From Halotia wernerae (GTDB taxonomy: Bacteria > Cyanobacteriota > Cyanobacteriia > Cyanobacteriales > Nostocaceae), in the NCBI GenBank assembly GCA_034931985.1, contig JAYGHB010000021.1:3906-67905 (forward strand): a DNA stretch of 64,000 nt, read 5' to 3'. The notes below the pieces were generated by a model, which was not told the DNA's origin, did not search any database, and worked only from the letters and a program-made list of their open reading frames with translations. The position numbers were made by a program, and so were the translations under genes. Positions 1-8,140 of the stretch are shown here, piece by piece. Within the stretch, counting starts at the first letter, position 1. Each line of letters begins with the position of its first letter.

Positions 1-1766
1 AGTAAGCGTTTTCTCATTGCCAAAGTTTCTAAATACTTCTGTTCGGCTTCTTGGTAGCGTCCTAGGGAAAAGTAAAGTTCTGCAAGATTATTCAGACTTG
101 TAGAAATTTGTGGATGTGATTCTCCTAGTAATGACTTTCTCAGTTGCAACGTTTCTAAATGTAGTTGCTCTGCTTCTTGATAACGCCCTTGAAAATCATA
201 AATAACTGCTAAATTATTCATATTACTGCTGACGTGCGGGTGTTGATCTCCGAAGGCGTTTTTAACAATTGATAAGGCTTCTAATAATAAGGATTCTGCT
301 TGAGAATACTGAGCGATCGCATCATATAAAACAGCTAAATTATTCAGACTTGCTGCAACAGAGGGATGTCGTTCTCCTAACAGATGCTTTGTCATTGCCA
401 AAGACTCTAGATGCAATTGTTCAGATTCCGAATATCTTCCTTGCAGCCGATAAAGCCCAGCTATCTGATTTAAAGTAGTGGCAATTTCAGGATGCTCATT
501 ACCCAGAAGATTTTTTTGGATTTCTAAAGCTGCTAAATATTTTTGTTCAGCTTCCGAATAACGTCCTTGTTCTTCATACAGTCCTGCCACATTGTTCAAA
601 TTATTGGCAATTCCTGGATGTTCTTTTCCTAGTAAGCTTTCCAGCTTTGGGATAATTAATAAATATTGTCTTTCTGCCTCTAAATAGCGTCCTTGATATG
701 TGTAAGTGACTGCGAGATTAATTAAACTATCAAAAACATCAATATGTTCGGAACCAAATAATTGCTTTCTCAAAGAATAAGCTTCTAGATATTTTTTTTC
801 AGCTTCTAAATAGCGCCCTTGATTGAGATAAGATTCTGCTAAGTTATTTAAACTAGCTGCCACATCAGGGTGTTGCCTGCCTAGCAAGCGTTGCCGCATT
901 GCCAAAGCTGCTAAATATTTTTGTTCAGCTTCTACGTAACGTCCTTGTTCTTTATAATTTTCTGCCAGATTATTTAAGGTAGATGCTATGTAGGGATGTT
1001 CACTTCCTAAAATTTTTTTCCATCTGTCTAATACTTCTAAAAATTTTTCCTCAGCTTCTAAATAACGTCCTTGGAAATCATACAATGCAGCCAAATTATT
1101 GAGGCTAATAGTAATCTCAAAATGCTCATTTTCAAATAAGCTTTTTTTCATTGCTAAAGCTTGTAAGTGCATTTGTTCTGCATCCCTATAGCGTCCTTGG
1201 GATGTATATAGAGTAGCTAGATTGGTCAATGTTTGAGCAATGTCAGGATGTTCATCACCAAACAAGTATTTTCGCATTGCTAAAACATCTAAATGCACTT
1301 GTTCCGATTTTATATATTGCCCTTGTTCTCGATAAATTTCTGCTAGATTATTTAAATTAGTCGCAACTTGAAAATGTTCTTCTCCAAAAATTTCTTTCCA
1401 CAATTCTAATGCTTCTAAAAAAAGCTTTTCTGCTTGTAAATAACTACCTTGTGCATGGTAAAGTGCTGCAAGATTATTTAAAGATTGAGCCACATCGGGA
1501 TGCTCTGATCCTAAAACTTCTTTTCTGATATTTAAGGCTTGCAAATATAAGAGTTTAGCATCTGAATAACGCCCTTGTATTCGATATAATTCGGCTAGGT
1601 TATTCAAGCTATCACAATATACAGAACATTCTGTTATTTGTTGATTTATTCCTAAGTTGACAGCTTGTTGGGCAACAATTATTGCTTGTTCTAAATCACC
1701 TTGTCCAGCTAATTCTACAACTTGTAAGTTAAGTTGATTTATTTCGGCTATGATTTTATTTAACAT
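1..1766 (-). CDS. Tetratricopeptide repeat protein, kinesin light chain type (3' end outside window)
   Basis: Read on the minus strand, an open frame without stops runs from ATG at 1764-1766 to the window edge, giving about 588 residues with the C-terminus cut off. After a short N-terminal helical segment (MLNKIIAEINQL) it consists of about 13 tandem repeats of roughly 42 residues. Each carries the kinesin-light-chain TPR pattern: SLNNLAxLY, QGRYxEAE, LxALxMRKxLxG, then EHPDVA. Such solenoids bind proteins; in Nostoc they often form the C-terminal part of signalling or NACHT/CHAT proteins, but no catalytic domain is visible here. The function is unknown. The repeats are close to each other, so copy number may vary between strains. 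An ATG at 1770-1772 is out of frame, and the 1766 start is the only one that leads straight into the repeats. Confidence 0.85.
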   Translation of the reverse strand, partial: MLNKIIAEINQLNLQVVELAGQGDLEQAIIVAQQAVNLGINQQITECSVYCDSLNNLAELYRIQGRYSDAKLLYLQALNIRKEVLGSEHPDVAQSLNNLAALYHAQGSYLQAEKLFLEALELWKEIFGEEHFQVATNLNNLAEIYREQGQYIKSEQVHLDVLAMRKYLFGDEHPDIAQTLTNLATLYTSQGRYRDAEQMHLQALAMKKSLFENEHFEITISLNNLAALYDFQGRYLEAEEKFLEVLDRWKKILGSEHPYIASTLNNLAENYKEQGRYVEAEQKYLAALAMRQRLLGRQHPDVAASLNNLAESYLNQGRYLEAEKKYLEAYSLRKQLFGSEHIDVFDSLINLAVTYTYQGRYLEAERQYLLIIPKLESLLGKEHPGIANNLNNVAGLYEEQGRYSEAEQKYLAALEIQKNLLGNEHPEIATTLNQIAGLYRLQGRYSESEQLHLESLAMTKHLLGERHPSVAASLNNLAVLYDAIAQYSQAESLLLEALSIVKNAFGDQHPHVSSNMNNLAVIYDFQGRYQEAEQLHLETLQLRKSLLGESHPQISTSLNNLAELYFSLGRYQEAEQKYLETLAMRKRL

Positions 1767-1824
1767 ATACATATATAGCAGGGGACAGGGAAAGGTTTGA
1801 AAGTCTTTTGGTGTCCGGGTTTTA

Positions 1825-1985
1825 GGGAGCATCCACTTTTGGAAGAAACGCCGGGCGATTGGAAATCGCGGCTATACAAACAAAACCCGCCTGCGCGGGT
1901 TTCAGATGAGTCCGCGTAGGCGGACTTCGTTTGTGTAGCCCCAGACTTCTAGTCTGAGGGCAATCTGCCAAAACAGGATGCTCCC
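1825..1985. mobile_element. MITE family A, copy 1 (161 bp)
   Basis: A 161-bp non-coding element with terminal inverted repeats starting GGGAGCATCC and ending GGATGCTCCC. The similarity extends imperfectly to about 21 bp. It is flanked by an 8-bp direct repeat GGGTTTTA (1817-1824 and 1986-1993), a target-site duplication. The interior contains two self-complementary blocks (CCCGCCTGCGCGGG and TCCGCGTAGGCGGA). A second copy differing by one base lies at 8182-8342. No transposase is encoded, so it must be mobilised in trans. Confidence 0.88.
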
Positions 1986-2047
1986 GGGTTTTATGATCAG
2001 TTTATGTCCTAAACTAACTGGCTATCGCTATACTAAAAAAATTTAAA

Positions 2048-2085
2048 TGTAGGGTGTGTTGTCGCGCAGCGCAACACACCCTACA
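2048..2085. terminator. Bidirectional hairpin terminator
   Basis: A perfect 14-bp stem (TGTAGGGTGTGTTG at 2048-2061 pairing with 2072-2085) has a 10-base loop. The plus side is followed by ACTTTTT and the minus side runs into an A/T stretch (about 2035-2047). It sits just downstream of the minus-strand regulator gene ending at 2091, so it probably ends that transcript. The GTAGGGTGTGTT arm is a dispersed cyanobacterial repeat sequence, so repeat origin is also possible. Confidence 0.6.
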
Positions 2086-2090
2086 ACTTT

Positions 2091-2831
2091 TTAATTAACC
2101 TCATATTCTATATACATAACTCTACACTTTTCATTTATATTAACAAAATCTATTAACTCATTGAGATGATTTTCTGTTAATTTTAATGGTTCAGCATCTC
2201 CTGTGGGCAACCAATTTAAAGCAGGCATTTGTTCTGTAATTATTGCTAAAACGACCTCCTTACCCGGTATTCCTTCTATAGGAAAAGATGTGATGGGTGA
2301 ACCTTGTTGAGGTAGACAGGTTTTACCTGTATTTAACTGTGGTTGAGGAGCAAAACACGAAGGACAAAAACACCACACTTGCCCAAATGTATCTTTTTGA
2401 ATTAGTAATAAATATCCTGGGGTATCAAAATTGATCTCAAATTGAATATAACTGCCTATACTCACAGATTTTTCATAACGACTGTTCGGTTCCCAACCCC
2501 AGCCAAGGGTTTCTTCTTTGACTAAGACTAATCCCATTTGTTCAGTGAGAGAACCCAGTACTTGCAGTTGTTGCCAAAGTTGATCAATGGGGGTTTGCTG
2601 TTCTTCGTCTGAATAAGATGTAACTAGATCTTGCCAATCTAAACCCAGAAACATACAAATTTCTTCAAACTTAGTCCGGTAAATGGGTTTTCTGTTGAAA
2701 AAGTTATTAACCGTGGAATAGGCAAATTCTAACTGTTCGCTTAAAACTTTTTGGTTTAAACTGCGGCGTTCTAAAGCTTGTCTCGCTCGTTTGACACCTG
2801 CTACTGATGCGACAAGCGATCGCTCCGCCAT
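2091..2831 (-). CDS. HTH DNA-binding protein with DUF4384-like domain, probable regulator of the CRISPR adaptation genes
   Basis: A 246-residue protein. Residues about 1-72 look like a helix-turn-helix module: a helical segment (KRARQALERRSLNQKVLSEQ) followed by YSTVNNFFNRKPIYRTKFEEIC, as in XRE-like domains. Residues about 125-215 resemble DUF4384, with phrases such as GYLLLIQKDTFGQVWCF and a CPSCF pair of cysteines. That domain is often a ligand- or protein-interaction module in cyanobacteria. The gene diverges from rt-cas1 with 198 bases between the two starts, and that gap holds four GAACTCATA-like elements that recur upstream of the second cas1. I therefore infer that it binds those sites and controls both cas transcripts. 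This is position-based; the family itself is not a known cas regulator to me. Confidence 0.65.
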   Translation of the reverse strand: MAERSLVASVAGVKRARQALERRSLNQKVLSEQLEFAYSTVNNFFNRKPIYRTKFEEICMFLGLDWQDLVTSYSDEEQQTPIDQLWQQLQVLGSLTEQMGLVLVKEETLGWGWEPNSRYEKSVSIGSYIQFEINFDTPGYLLLIQKDTFGQVWCFCPSCFAPQPQLNTGKTCLPQQGSPITSFPIEGIPGKEVVLAIITEQMPALNWLPTGDAEPLKLTENHLNELIDFVNINEKCRVMYIEYEVN

Positions 2832-2857
2832 AGTTTAATCCTAAATCTCCTTATTTT

Positions 2858-2914
2858 AACTCATACACGAACTCATATACATCTGTCAAGAACTCAAATT
2901 TGAACTCATATATC
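2858..2914 (+). promoter_or_regulatory. Iterated operator-like elements upstream of rt-cas1
   Basis: Four copies of a motif close to GAACTCATATAC start near 2858, 2869, 2890 and 2902, spaced about 11, 21 and 12 bases, so they lie on the same helix face. The last copy runs into TATATCCGTCTGAGAAAAT. The 6908-6990 region upstream of the second cas1 has the same arrangement and nearly the same downstream sequence. This points to a shared protein-binding site and promoter. The protein is most likely the HTH product of the adjacent divergent gene; that is inference. Confidence 0.6.
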
Positions 2915-3029
2915 CGTCTGAGAAAATGAAGTAACAAGGCAAGAGGTAATAGACAGTAATGCCTATTGCGTAGTGTATAACCCACCCTACCAAACTCTTT
3001 CTTTTTACTTTTTACTTTTTACTTAACCT

Positions 3030-5051
3030 ATGTTCACAATACAACAGCTAATGTCTGCATGGGCGCAAGTCCGTGTGGGAAGTCGCAATGCTGGTGTGGA
3101 TGGAATTAATGTTGACTTGTTTGCGGCATCTGTCAACTCACAGTTACCGATAATTCTGCACCAACTGCTACAAGAATCTTACCGCGCCAATCCTGCAAAA
3201 GGATTTTATATACGTAAGAAAAATGGTAATAAACGCTTAATTGGTATTCCTACCGTGCGGGATAGAATCGTGCAACGTTTATTACTTGAAGAACTGTATT
3301 TTCCATTAGAAGATACATTTCTGGATTGCAGTTATGCTTATCGTCCGGGAAGAAATATTCAGCAAGCTGTACAGCATTTATATGGGTATTACCAGTGTCA
3401 GCCAAAATGGATTATCAAAGCTGATATTGCTGAATTTTTTGACAACCTTTGTTGGGCGTTGCTGTTGAGCCAATTGGAGGAATTGCAGCTTGAACCGATT
3501 GTAATGCAATTAATAGAGGGACAACTAAAATCGGGAATTGCGATCGCTGGAAAACATATCTATCCTGGTAAGGGAGTATTGCAAGGTGGTGTACTTTCTG
3601 GGGCGTTAGCAAATTTATATCTGACTGAATTTGATCAAAAATGTCTCAGTCGAGGCATAAATTTAGTGCGCTACGGTGATGATTTTGCTATTGCTTGCAG
3701 CAATTGGGCGGAAGCCAACCGAATTTTAGACAAAATTAGTATTTGGTTGGGAGAACTTTATTTACATCTCCAGCCCGAAAAAACACAAATTTATGCACCG
3801 CATGACGAGTTTACTTTCCTCGGCTATCGTTTTGTCAATGGTAGAGTTTATGCACCACCGCCACCAGTGATCACACGCGAAGGAGAATGGGTAACTAATG
3901 AATCTGGGTTGCCTTATTTTCGCCCGAAAGAACGAAAACTAAAGTTTGAATCTCGTCCGCCGAAAGCTTGTGATATCAGCAAGCCCAGTAATTTACCTCA
4001 AGCACCAATTTCCCATCTTTGGCAGGATTCTATGTCTACATTATATGTCACAGATCAAGGCGCTTATTTAAGCGTCAAAAATCAGCAGTTTCAGGTCTTT
4101 TACCAAAGAGAGTTAAGAATAAAAATCCCGGTTAATCGCGTTAGCAATATCGTATTATTTGGTTGTTGTAATGTTTCTCATGGTGCTGTAAGTATATCAC
4201 TACAGCGACGGATTCCAATCATGTATTTGTCGCAGAAGGGAAGATATTTTGGTAGGTTACAGACGGAAGGTGAAGCCAAGGTGGAATATCTGGCGCGTCA
4301 AGTAGAATGTTCACAAAATGCTGAATTTACTAGGAAACAAGCAGAGGCTATAGTTTGGGCAAAGTTACATAACTCTCGGAATTTGTTGATGCGCTTAAAC
4401 CGTCGCCGTAATTCTCAAGAAGTAGATGAAACTTCTGTGTTAGCAGCAATCAAGCATTTAGAAATTTTGATGGACAAGCTATTTTTTGCAGAAACGATGG
4501 ATGGACTACGCGGATATGAAGGACAAGCAGCTACTACATATTTTCAAGCTTTAGGAACTTTGTTTGGCGGGTCATTTAAATTTGAAAAGCGTACTAGGCG
4601 TCCACCGAAAGACCCAATTAATAGTATGCTCAGTTTGGGATATACTTTGTTAAGCCAAAATGTCTATTCGTTTGTCCAAACTGTAGGGCTACATACTCAT
4701 TTTGGCAACTTGCACGTTCCTAGAGATAATCATCCAGCTTTAGTCAGTGATTTAGTTGAGGAATGGAGAGCGCAATTAGTTGATTCTCTGGTTGCTTATC
4801 TGGTGAACTCTCAAATTTTTACAATCGATGATTTCACTTCACCAGACGAACGAGGAGGAGTATATTTTCAGCCCCATGTACTGAAAAAATTTCTCAAGCA
4901 TTGGGAAGAAAAGTTACAATTGGAGATAACACATACTCACACAGGACAAAAATTGGCGTACCGTCGCTGTATCGAGTTGCAAGTACGAGAATACATTGCT
5001 TGTTTGATGGGTGAGGTAAATGTGTATCGACCGATGATTTGGAAAATGTAA
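3030..5051 (+). CDS. cas1: Reverse transcriptase-Cas1 fusion (CRISPR adaptation)
   Basis: A 673-residue fusion. Residues about 1-280 are a group II intron-like reverse transcriptase: fingers motif GIPTVRDRIVQRLLLEEL, palm motif A KADIAEFFD (D132), LQGGVLSGALANLYL, the catalytic RYGDDF box (D217, D218) and FLGYRF. Residues about 336-673 are Cas1: TLYVTDQGAYLSV at its start, GYEGQAATTYF with the catalytic glutamate (E497), LHVPRDNHPALVSDLVEEW with H562 and D574/E577, and a C-terminal QVREYIACLMGE. There is no N-terminal Cas6 domain. RT-Cas1 proteins of type III systems can integrate spacers copied from RNA. The gene lies directly before the leader and array, with a long AT-rich filler repeat ending just before the ATG. 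Confidence 0.95.
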   Translation: MFTIQQLMSAWAQVRVGSRNAGVDGINVDLFAASVNSQLPIILHQLLQESYRANPAKGFYIRKKNGNKRLIGIPTVRDRIVQRLLLEELYFPLEDTFLDCSYAYRPGRNIQQAVQHLYGYYQCQPKWIIKADIAEFFDNLCWALLLSQLEELQLEPIVMQLIEGQLKSGIAIAGKHIYPGKGVLQGGVLSGALANLYLTEFDQKCLSRGINLVRYGDDFAIACSNWAEANRILDKISIWLGELYLHLQPEKTQIYAPHDEFTFLGYRFVNGRVYAPPPPVITREGEWVTNESGLPYFRPKERKLKFESRPPKACDISKPSNLPQAPISHLWQDSMSTLYVTDQGAYLSVKNQQFQVFYQRELRIKIPVNRVSNIVLFGCCNVSHGAVSISLQRRIPIMYLSQKGRYFGRLQTEGEAKVEYLARQVECSQNAEFTRKQAEAIVWAKLHNSRNLLMRLNRRRNSQEVDETSVLAAIKHLEILMDKLFFAETMDGLRGYEGQAATTYFQALGTLFGGSFKFEKRTRRPPKDPINSMLSLGYTLLSQNVYSFVQTVGLHTHFGNLHVPRDNHPALVSDLVEEWRAQLVDSLVAYLVNSQIFTIDDFTSPDERGGVYFQPHVLKKFLKHWEEKLQLEITHTHTGQKLAYRRCIELQVREYIACLMGEVNVYRPMIWKM

Positions 5052-5256
5052 AGAAATGTAAATTTGCGGGGGGTAGGCAATGGCTAAAGTACTGATTCTA
5101 TCGTTACCCCCCGCAAGTGGCTTTCTGGGTAAGGGTTTGAGGTCTCTTCTCTAAGGACTTTTTCTTAATAAACTAGGCTTGTTGACAGGTGATCTTGACC
5201 CCCCGCAAATTTGGCTGTATATAGTTAAGTCAGGGTCAGGCTTTCAGCAGCCAAGG
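5052..5256 (+). promoter_or_regulatory. CRISPR leader with a perfect 15-bp inverted repeat
   Basis: The 205 bases between the rt-cas1 stop and the first repeat form the leader, because the degenerate repeat lies at the opposite end of the array. A 15-base sequence (AAATTTGCGGGGGGT, 5060-5074) recurs as its exact reverse complement at 5198-5212, and a third partial copy (ACCCCCCGCAA) lies at 5106-5116. The C6 tracts could bind an adaptation factor, or form a hairpin in a transcript reading through from rt-cas1. The last 45 bases (GGCTGTATATAGTTAAG) are a likely array promoter or integration-anchoring motif. Confidence 0.7.
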
Positions 5257-6816
5257 CTTTTAACTTCTTCGGAAGTTGAACTAATGGAAACTGGGGACAA
5301 CACCTGTAGGATGAGGTAAAATCATTCCTTTTAACTTCTTCGGAAGTTGAACTAATGGAAACTGTATTGAGCTTTTGTAGCACGCACTCCCACAACAGAC
5401 TTTTAACTTCTTCGGAAGTTGAACTAATGGAAACGTGCCGAATGGTAATATGAATTTGATGTGCCAATTAGCACTTTTAACTTCTTCGGAAGTTGAACTA
5501 ATGGAAACTCGTTCGTGCTTGATATTAGTTCGCCGTCAACAAACACACTTTTAACTTCTTCGGAAGTTGAACTAATGGAAACTCTTGACATGCTTCGTGG
5601 TACGAAGCGCTTCAAAGCTTTTAACTTCTTCGGAAGTTGAACTAATGGAAACTTCAGCGCGTCTGCCGCTGAAATGATCAGCGCCTAAAAACTTTTAACT
5701 TCTTCGGAAGTTGAACTAATGGAAACTTTAACCTCGATGAACCAGCAAGTTGGCAGTTCAAATCTTTTAACTTCTTCGGAAGTTGAACTAATGGAAACAG
5801 AATCTCCAACCCACTTGAACTGTTTTCAAGCATGAGACTTTTAACTTCTTCGGAAGTTGAACTAATGGAAACTGTCCAGGCAGCACATAAATGCTGCTGC
5901 TGATGCAGGACTTTTAACTTCTTCGGAAGTTGAACTAATGGAAACTCTTCTGCTTCAGCCTGGCTGAAATCGATTATACAGGCTTTTAACTTCTTCGGAA
6001 GTTGAACTAATGGAAACCTTGTCCAGACCGATGCCGGGAACGTTGTTCCCTGTGCTTTTAACTTCTTCGGAAGTTGAACTAATGGAAACATCACTGCCCA
6101 AGGAGTACGCAAAACGTAGATCCTCAAACTTTTAACTTCTTCGGAAGTTGAACTAATGGAAACTCAATCGTTTTTACAAAAACATCAGTAAAAACGTGAG
6201 AGCTTTTAACTTCTTCGGAAGTTGAACTAATGGAAACTGACTTGGGTTTTTCTTCCGCCTGCGGAGAAGTAACGCTTTTAACTTCTTCGGAAGTTGAACT
6301 AATGGAAACATGCAGTTTTAGATCTGGCACTATCAGAGTATATAATGTACTTTTAACTTCTTCGGAAGTTGAACTAATGGAAACCTTGCAATGAAAGCAA
6401 CGGAAACCAAAGTTAGAACACTTTTAACTTCTTCGGAAGTTGAACTAATGGAAACGCCTTAACACCTTCGTGTTGATTGTCTATAGCAGATCTTTTAACT
6501 TCTTCGGAAGTTGAACTAATGGAAACTGTTGCCGTCCAAATTTTTGCTTGGACATCAGCGACTTTTAACTTCTTCGGAAGTTGAACTAATGGAAACTTGC
6601 GCCGTGGTGGAGTTTACTAAAAAAGATTCATGGGCCTTTTAACTTCTTCGGAAGTTGAACTAATGGAAACAAAGGTTTTCCCGACTGCCAAGGCGGCAGA
6701 AGGAAAAAACTTTTAACTTCTTCGGAAGTTGAACTAATGGAAACCAAATCGACCAGCTCCTCTGCAAGCATACATACTGTACTTTTAACTTCTTCGGAAG
6801 TTGAACTAATAGAAAC
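5257..6816 (+). CRISPR. CRISPR array, 22 repeats of 35 bp and 21 spacers of 35-40 bp
   Basis: Repeats begin at 5257, 5328, 5400, 5474, 5548, 5618, 5692, 5764, 5838, 5911, 5983, 6055, 6129, 6203, 6275, 6350, 6421, 6492, 6562, 6636, 6710 and 6782. The unit starts CTTTTAACTTCTTCGG, ends GAACTAATGGAAAC, and holds a perfect 6-bp hairpin AACTTC/GAAGTT closed by a TTCG tetraloop. The last repeat has one change (AATAGAAAC), marking the trailer end, so transcription should be on the plus strand with an ATGGAAAC 5' handle, as in type III. The array sits between rt-cas1 and a second cas1-cas2 pair. Many spacers contain perfect inverted repeats. No Cas6 is encoded in the window, so processing must come from elsewhere. 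I saw no spacer matching another part of the window. Confidence 0.98.
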
Positions 6817-6907
6817 CCGAAATAATCCTGCTACGTAGCAGGATAAATTGGTTAAAATCCTATTGCTGTCGAAGATAATATCTTCGACATTTTTATTGGC
6901 TAATTAC

Positions 6908-6973
6908 AACTCATATAACTCAGATACGAACTCATCTAAAAATTACTATGACTCAGATACGAACTTATATATC
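6908..6973 (+). promoter_or_regulatory. Second set of iterated operator-like elements, upstream of cas1
   Basis: Five related elements, AACTCATATA (6908), AACTCAGATAC (6917), GAACTCATCT (6928), ACTCAGATAC (6951) and GAACTTATATATC (6961), are spaced by about one or two helical turns. The following CGCTCTGAAAAAATAGAG matches CCGTCTGAGAAAATGAAG found after the rt-cas1 set. This suggests that a promoter cassette was duplicated and that both cas transcripts share control. It lies just after the array trailer and 76 bases before the cas1 start. Confidence 0.6.
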
Positions 6974-7048
6974 GCTCTGAAAAAATAGAGATATAGAACA
7001 GAGAAGGCAAAACTTCCTGATTCTAAAAACTCTAGCTTTAAACTAACT

Positions 7049-8140
7049 ATGCCCACCATTTACATTACAGAATCTGACGCATTACTCAAAATGCAACGCC
7101 AAAAGTTCCAGGTGTTTCATCAAGAAAAACAATGCGTTTCAATTCCCATTCGCCAAGTCAGCCAAATCATTCTCTTTGGTAATATCAAACTGCCAAAAGA
7201 AGTAATTAAAGTTGTCGTGGCTCATCAAATTCCTGTTTTGTACATAACGACCTTTGGCGAAATTCTCGGCAGGCTAGAAAATACATCACAACGACAATAT
7301 AAATATCTAACCTCTCAACGCCAACATCTACGCAACTTGGAATTGAAGCGTGCAACTGCTGAAAGTATGATTTGGGCAAAATTGCACAATCAACATACCT
7401 TTCTAAAAAATTGGACTCGCCATTATGCCGATCATAATACCCAACGTGCATTAAATTACCTAACGCTATTGATGGATAACTTACCAATAGCAACATCTGT
7501 TAGTGAACTGCGCGAATACAGCGAAGAGGCTGATAACGTTTACTACAGAGCTGTTGCTTCTGTTCTCAGTTTCTATAACCCAACTTCACACATCAATCAA
7601 AAGTATATTAAGGGGTTTTTGAAGCTAGGGTATCAACTGCTGCATCAATATATCTATACTTTGCTCGACACCGCAGGGCTTCATCCCGATTACGCCATTT
7701 TACACCGCGATGTACATCACGAATTACCTCTAGCATGGGACTTTAGCATAGAGTTTTGCACACCTATCGTTGATGACTTGGTGTTAAATTTTGCCCGGAA
7801 TTTTGCTTACACTAATGGGAATGGTAATGGTAAAAGTGAGCCACGAACCATTCTTCAACGTTTCCTCCAACATTGGGAAGCAAAATTAAGAACCTTTGTA
7901 CTGCATCCCTACGCTGGAGAAGTCAGCTATCGCCAATGTATGGATTTACAAGTGCGCGAATATATCGCGTGTTTACTAGGCGATACCGAACACTACCGAC
8001 CGTTGGCGTTGAAATTTCACCCTGCAAATGAAGTTAAAAGTAAAAAGTTAAAAGTAAAAAGTGAAGAGGGAGAAAATTTACTTTTTACTGCTGACAATGA
8101 TAGCTCCCAAAATTCTCTTCAACTCCTCAGACTCTTGTAG
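7049..8140 (+). CDS. cas1: Second, stand-alone Cas1 with an altered active site
   Basis: A 363-residue Cas1 related along its whole length to the Cas1 half of the RT-Cas1 protein (TIYITESDALLKMQRQKFQVF at the start, QVREYIACLLGDTEHYRPL near the end). The histidine motif AILHRDVHH (H219) and the acidic motif LAWDFSIEF (D231, E235) are kept. The usual GxEGxAA motif reads REYSEEADNVYY, which places serine 158 where the metal-binding glutamate is expected. It may therefore be a weak or structural integrase subunit. The last 38 residues after HPANE come from AT-rich filler and from the antisense strand of the next gene, so the original stop was probably lost. It lies between the array and cas2. 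Confidence 0.88.
   Translation: MPTIYITESDALLKMQRQKFQVFHQEKQCVSIPIRQVSQIILFGNIKLPKEVIKVVVAHQIPVLYITTFGEILGRLENTSQRQYKYLTSQRQHLRNLELKRATAESMIWAKLHNQHTFLKNWTRHYADHNTQRALNYLTLLMDNLPIATSVSELREYSEEADNVYYRAVASVLSFYNPTSHINQKYIKGFLKLGYQLLHQYIYTLLDTAGLHPDYAILHRDVHHELPLAWDFSIEFCTPIVDDLVLNFARNFAYTNGNGNGKSEPRTILQRFLQHWEAKLRTFVLHPYAGEVSYRQCMDLQVREYIACLLGDTEHYRPLALKFHPANEVKSKKLKVKSEEGENLLFTADNDSSQNSLQLLRLL

Noticed and set aside
5225..6330. Four minus-strand frames with repeated phrases such as VSISSTSEEVKS and FPLVQLPKKLKV
   Set aside because: They are translations of the CRISPR repeats in different frames, not genes.
5292..6781. Self-targeting spacers
   Set aside because: No spacer showed an obvious match to other parts of the window by eye; a proper search of the genome is needed to say more.
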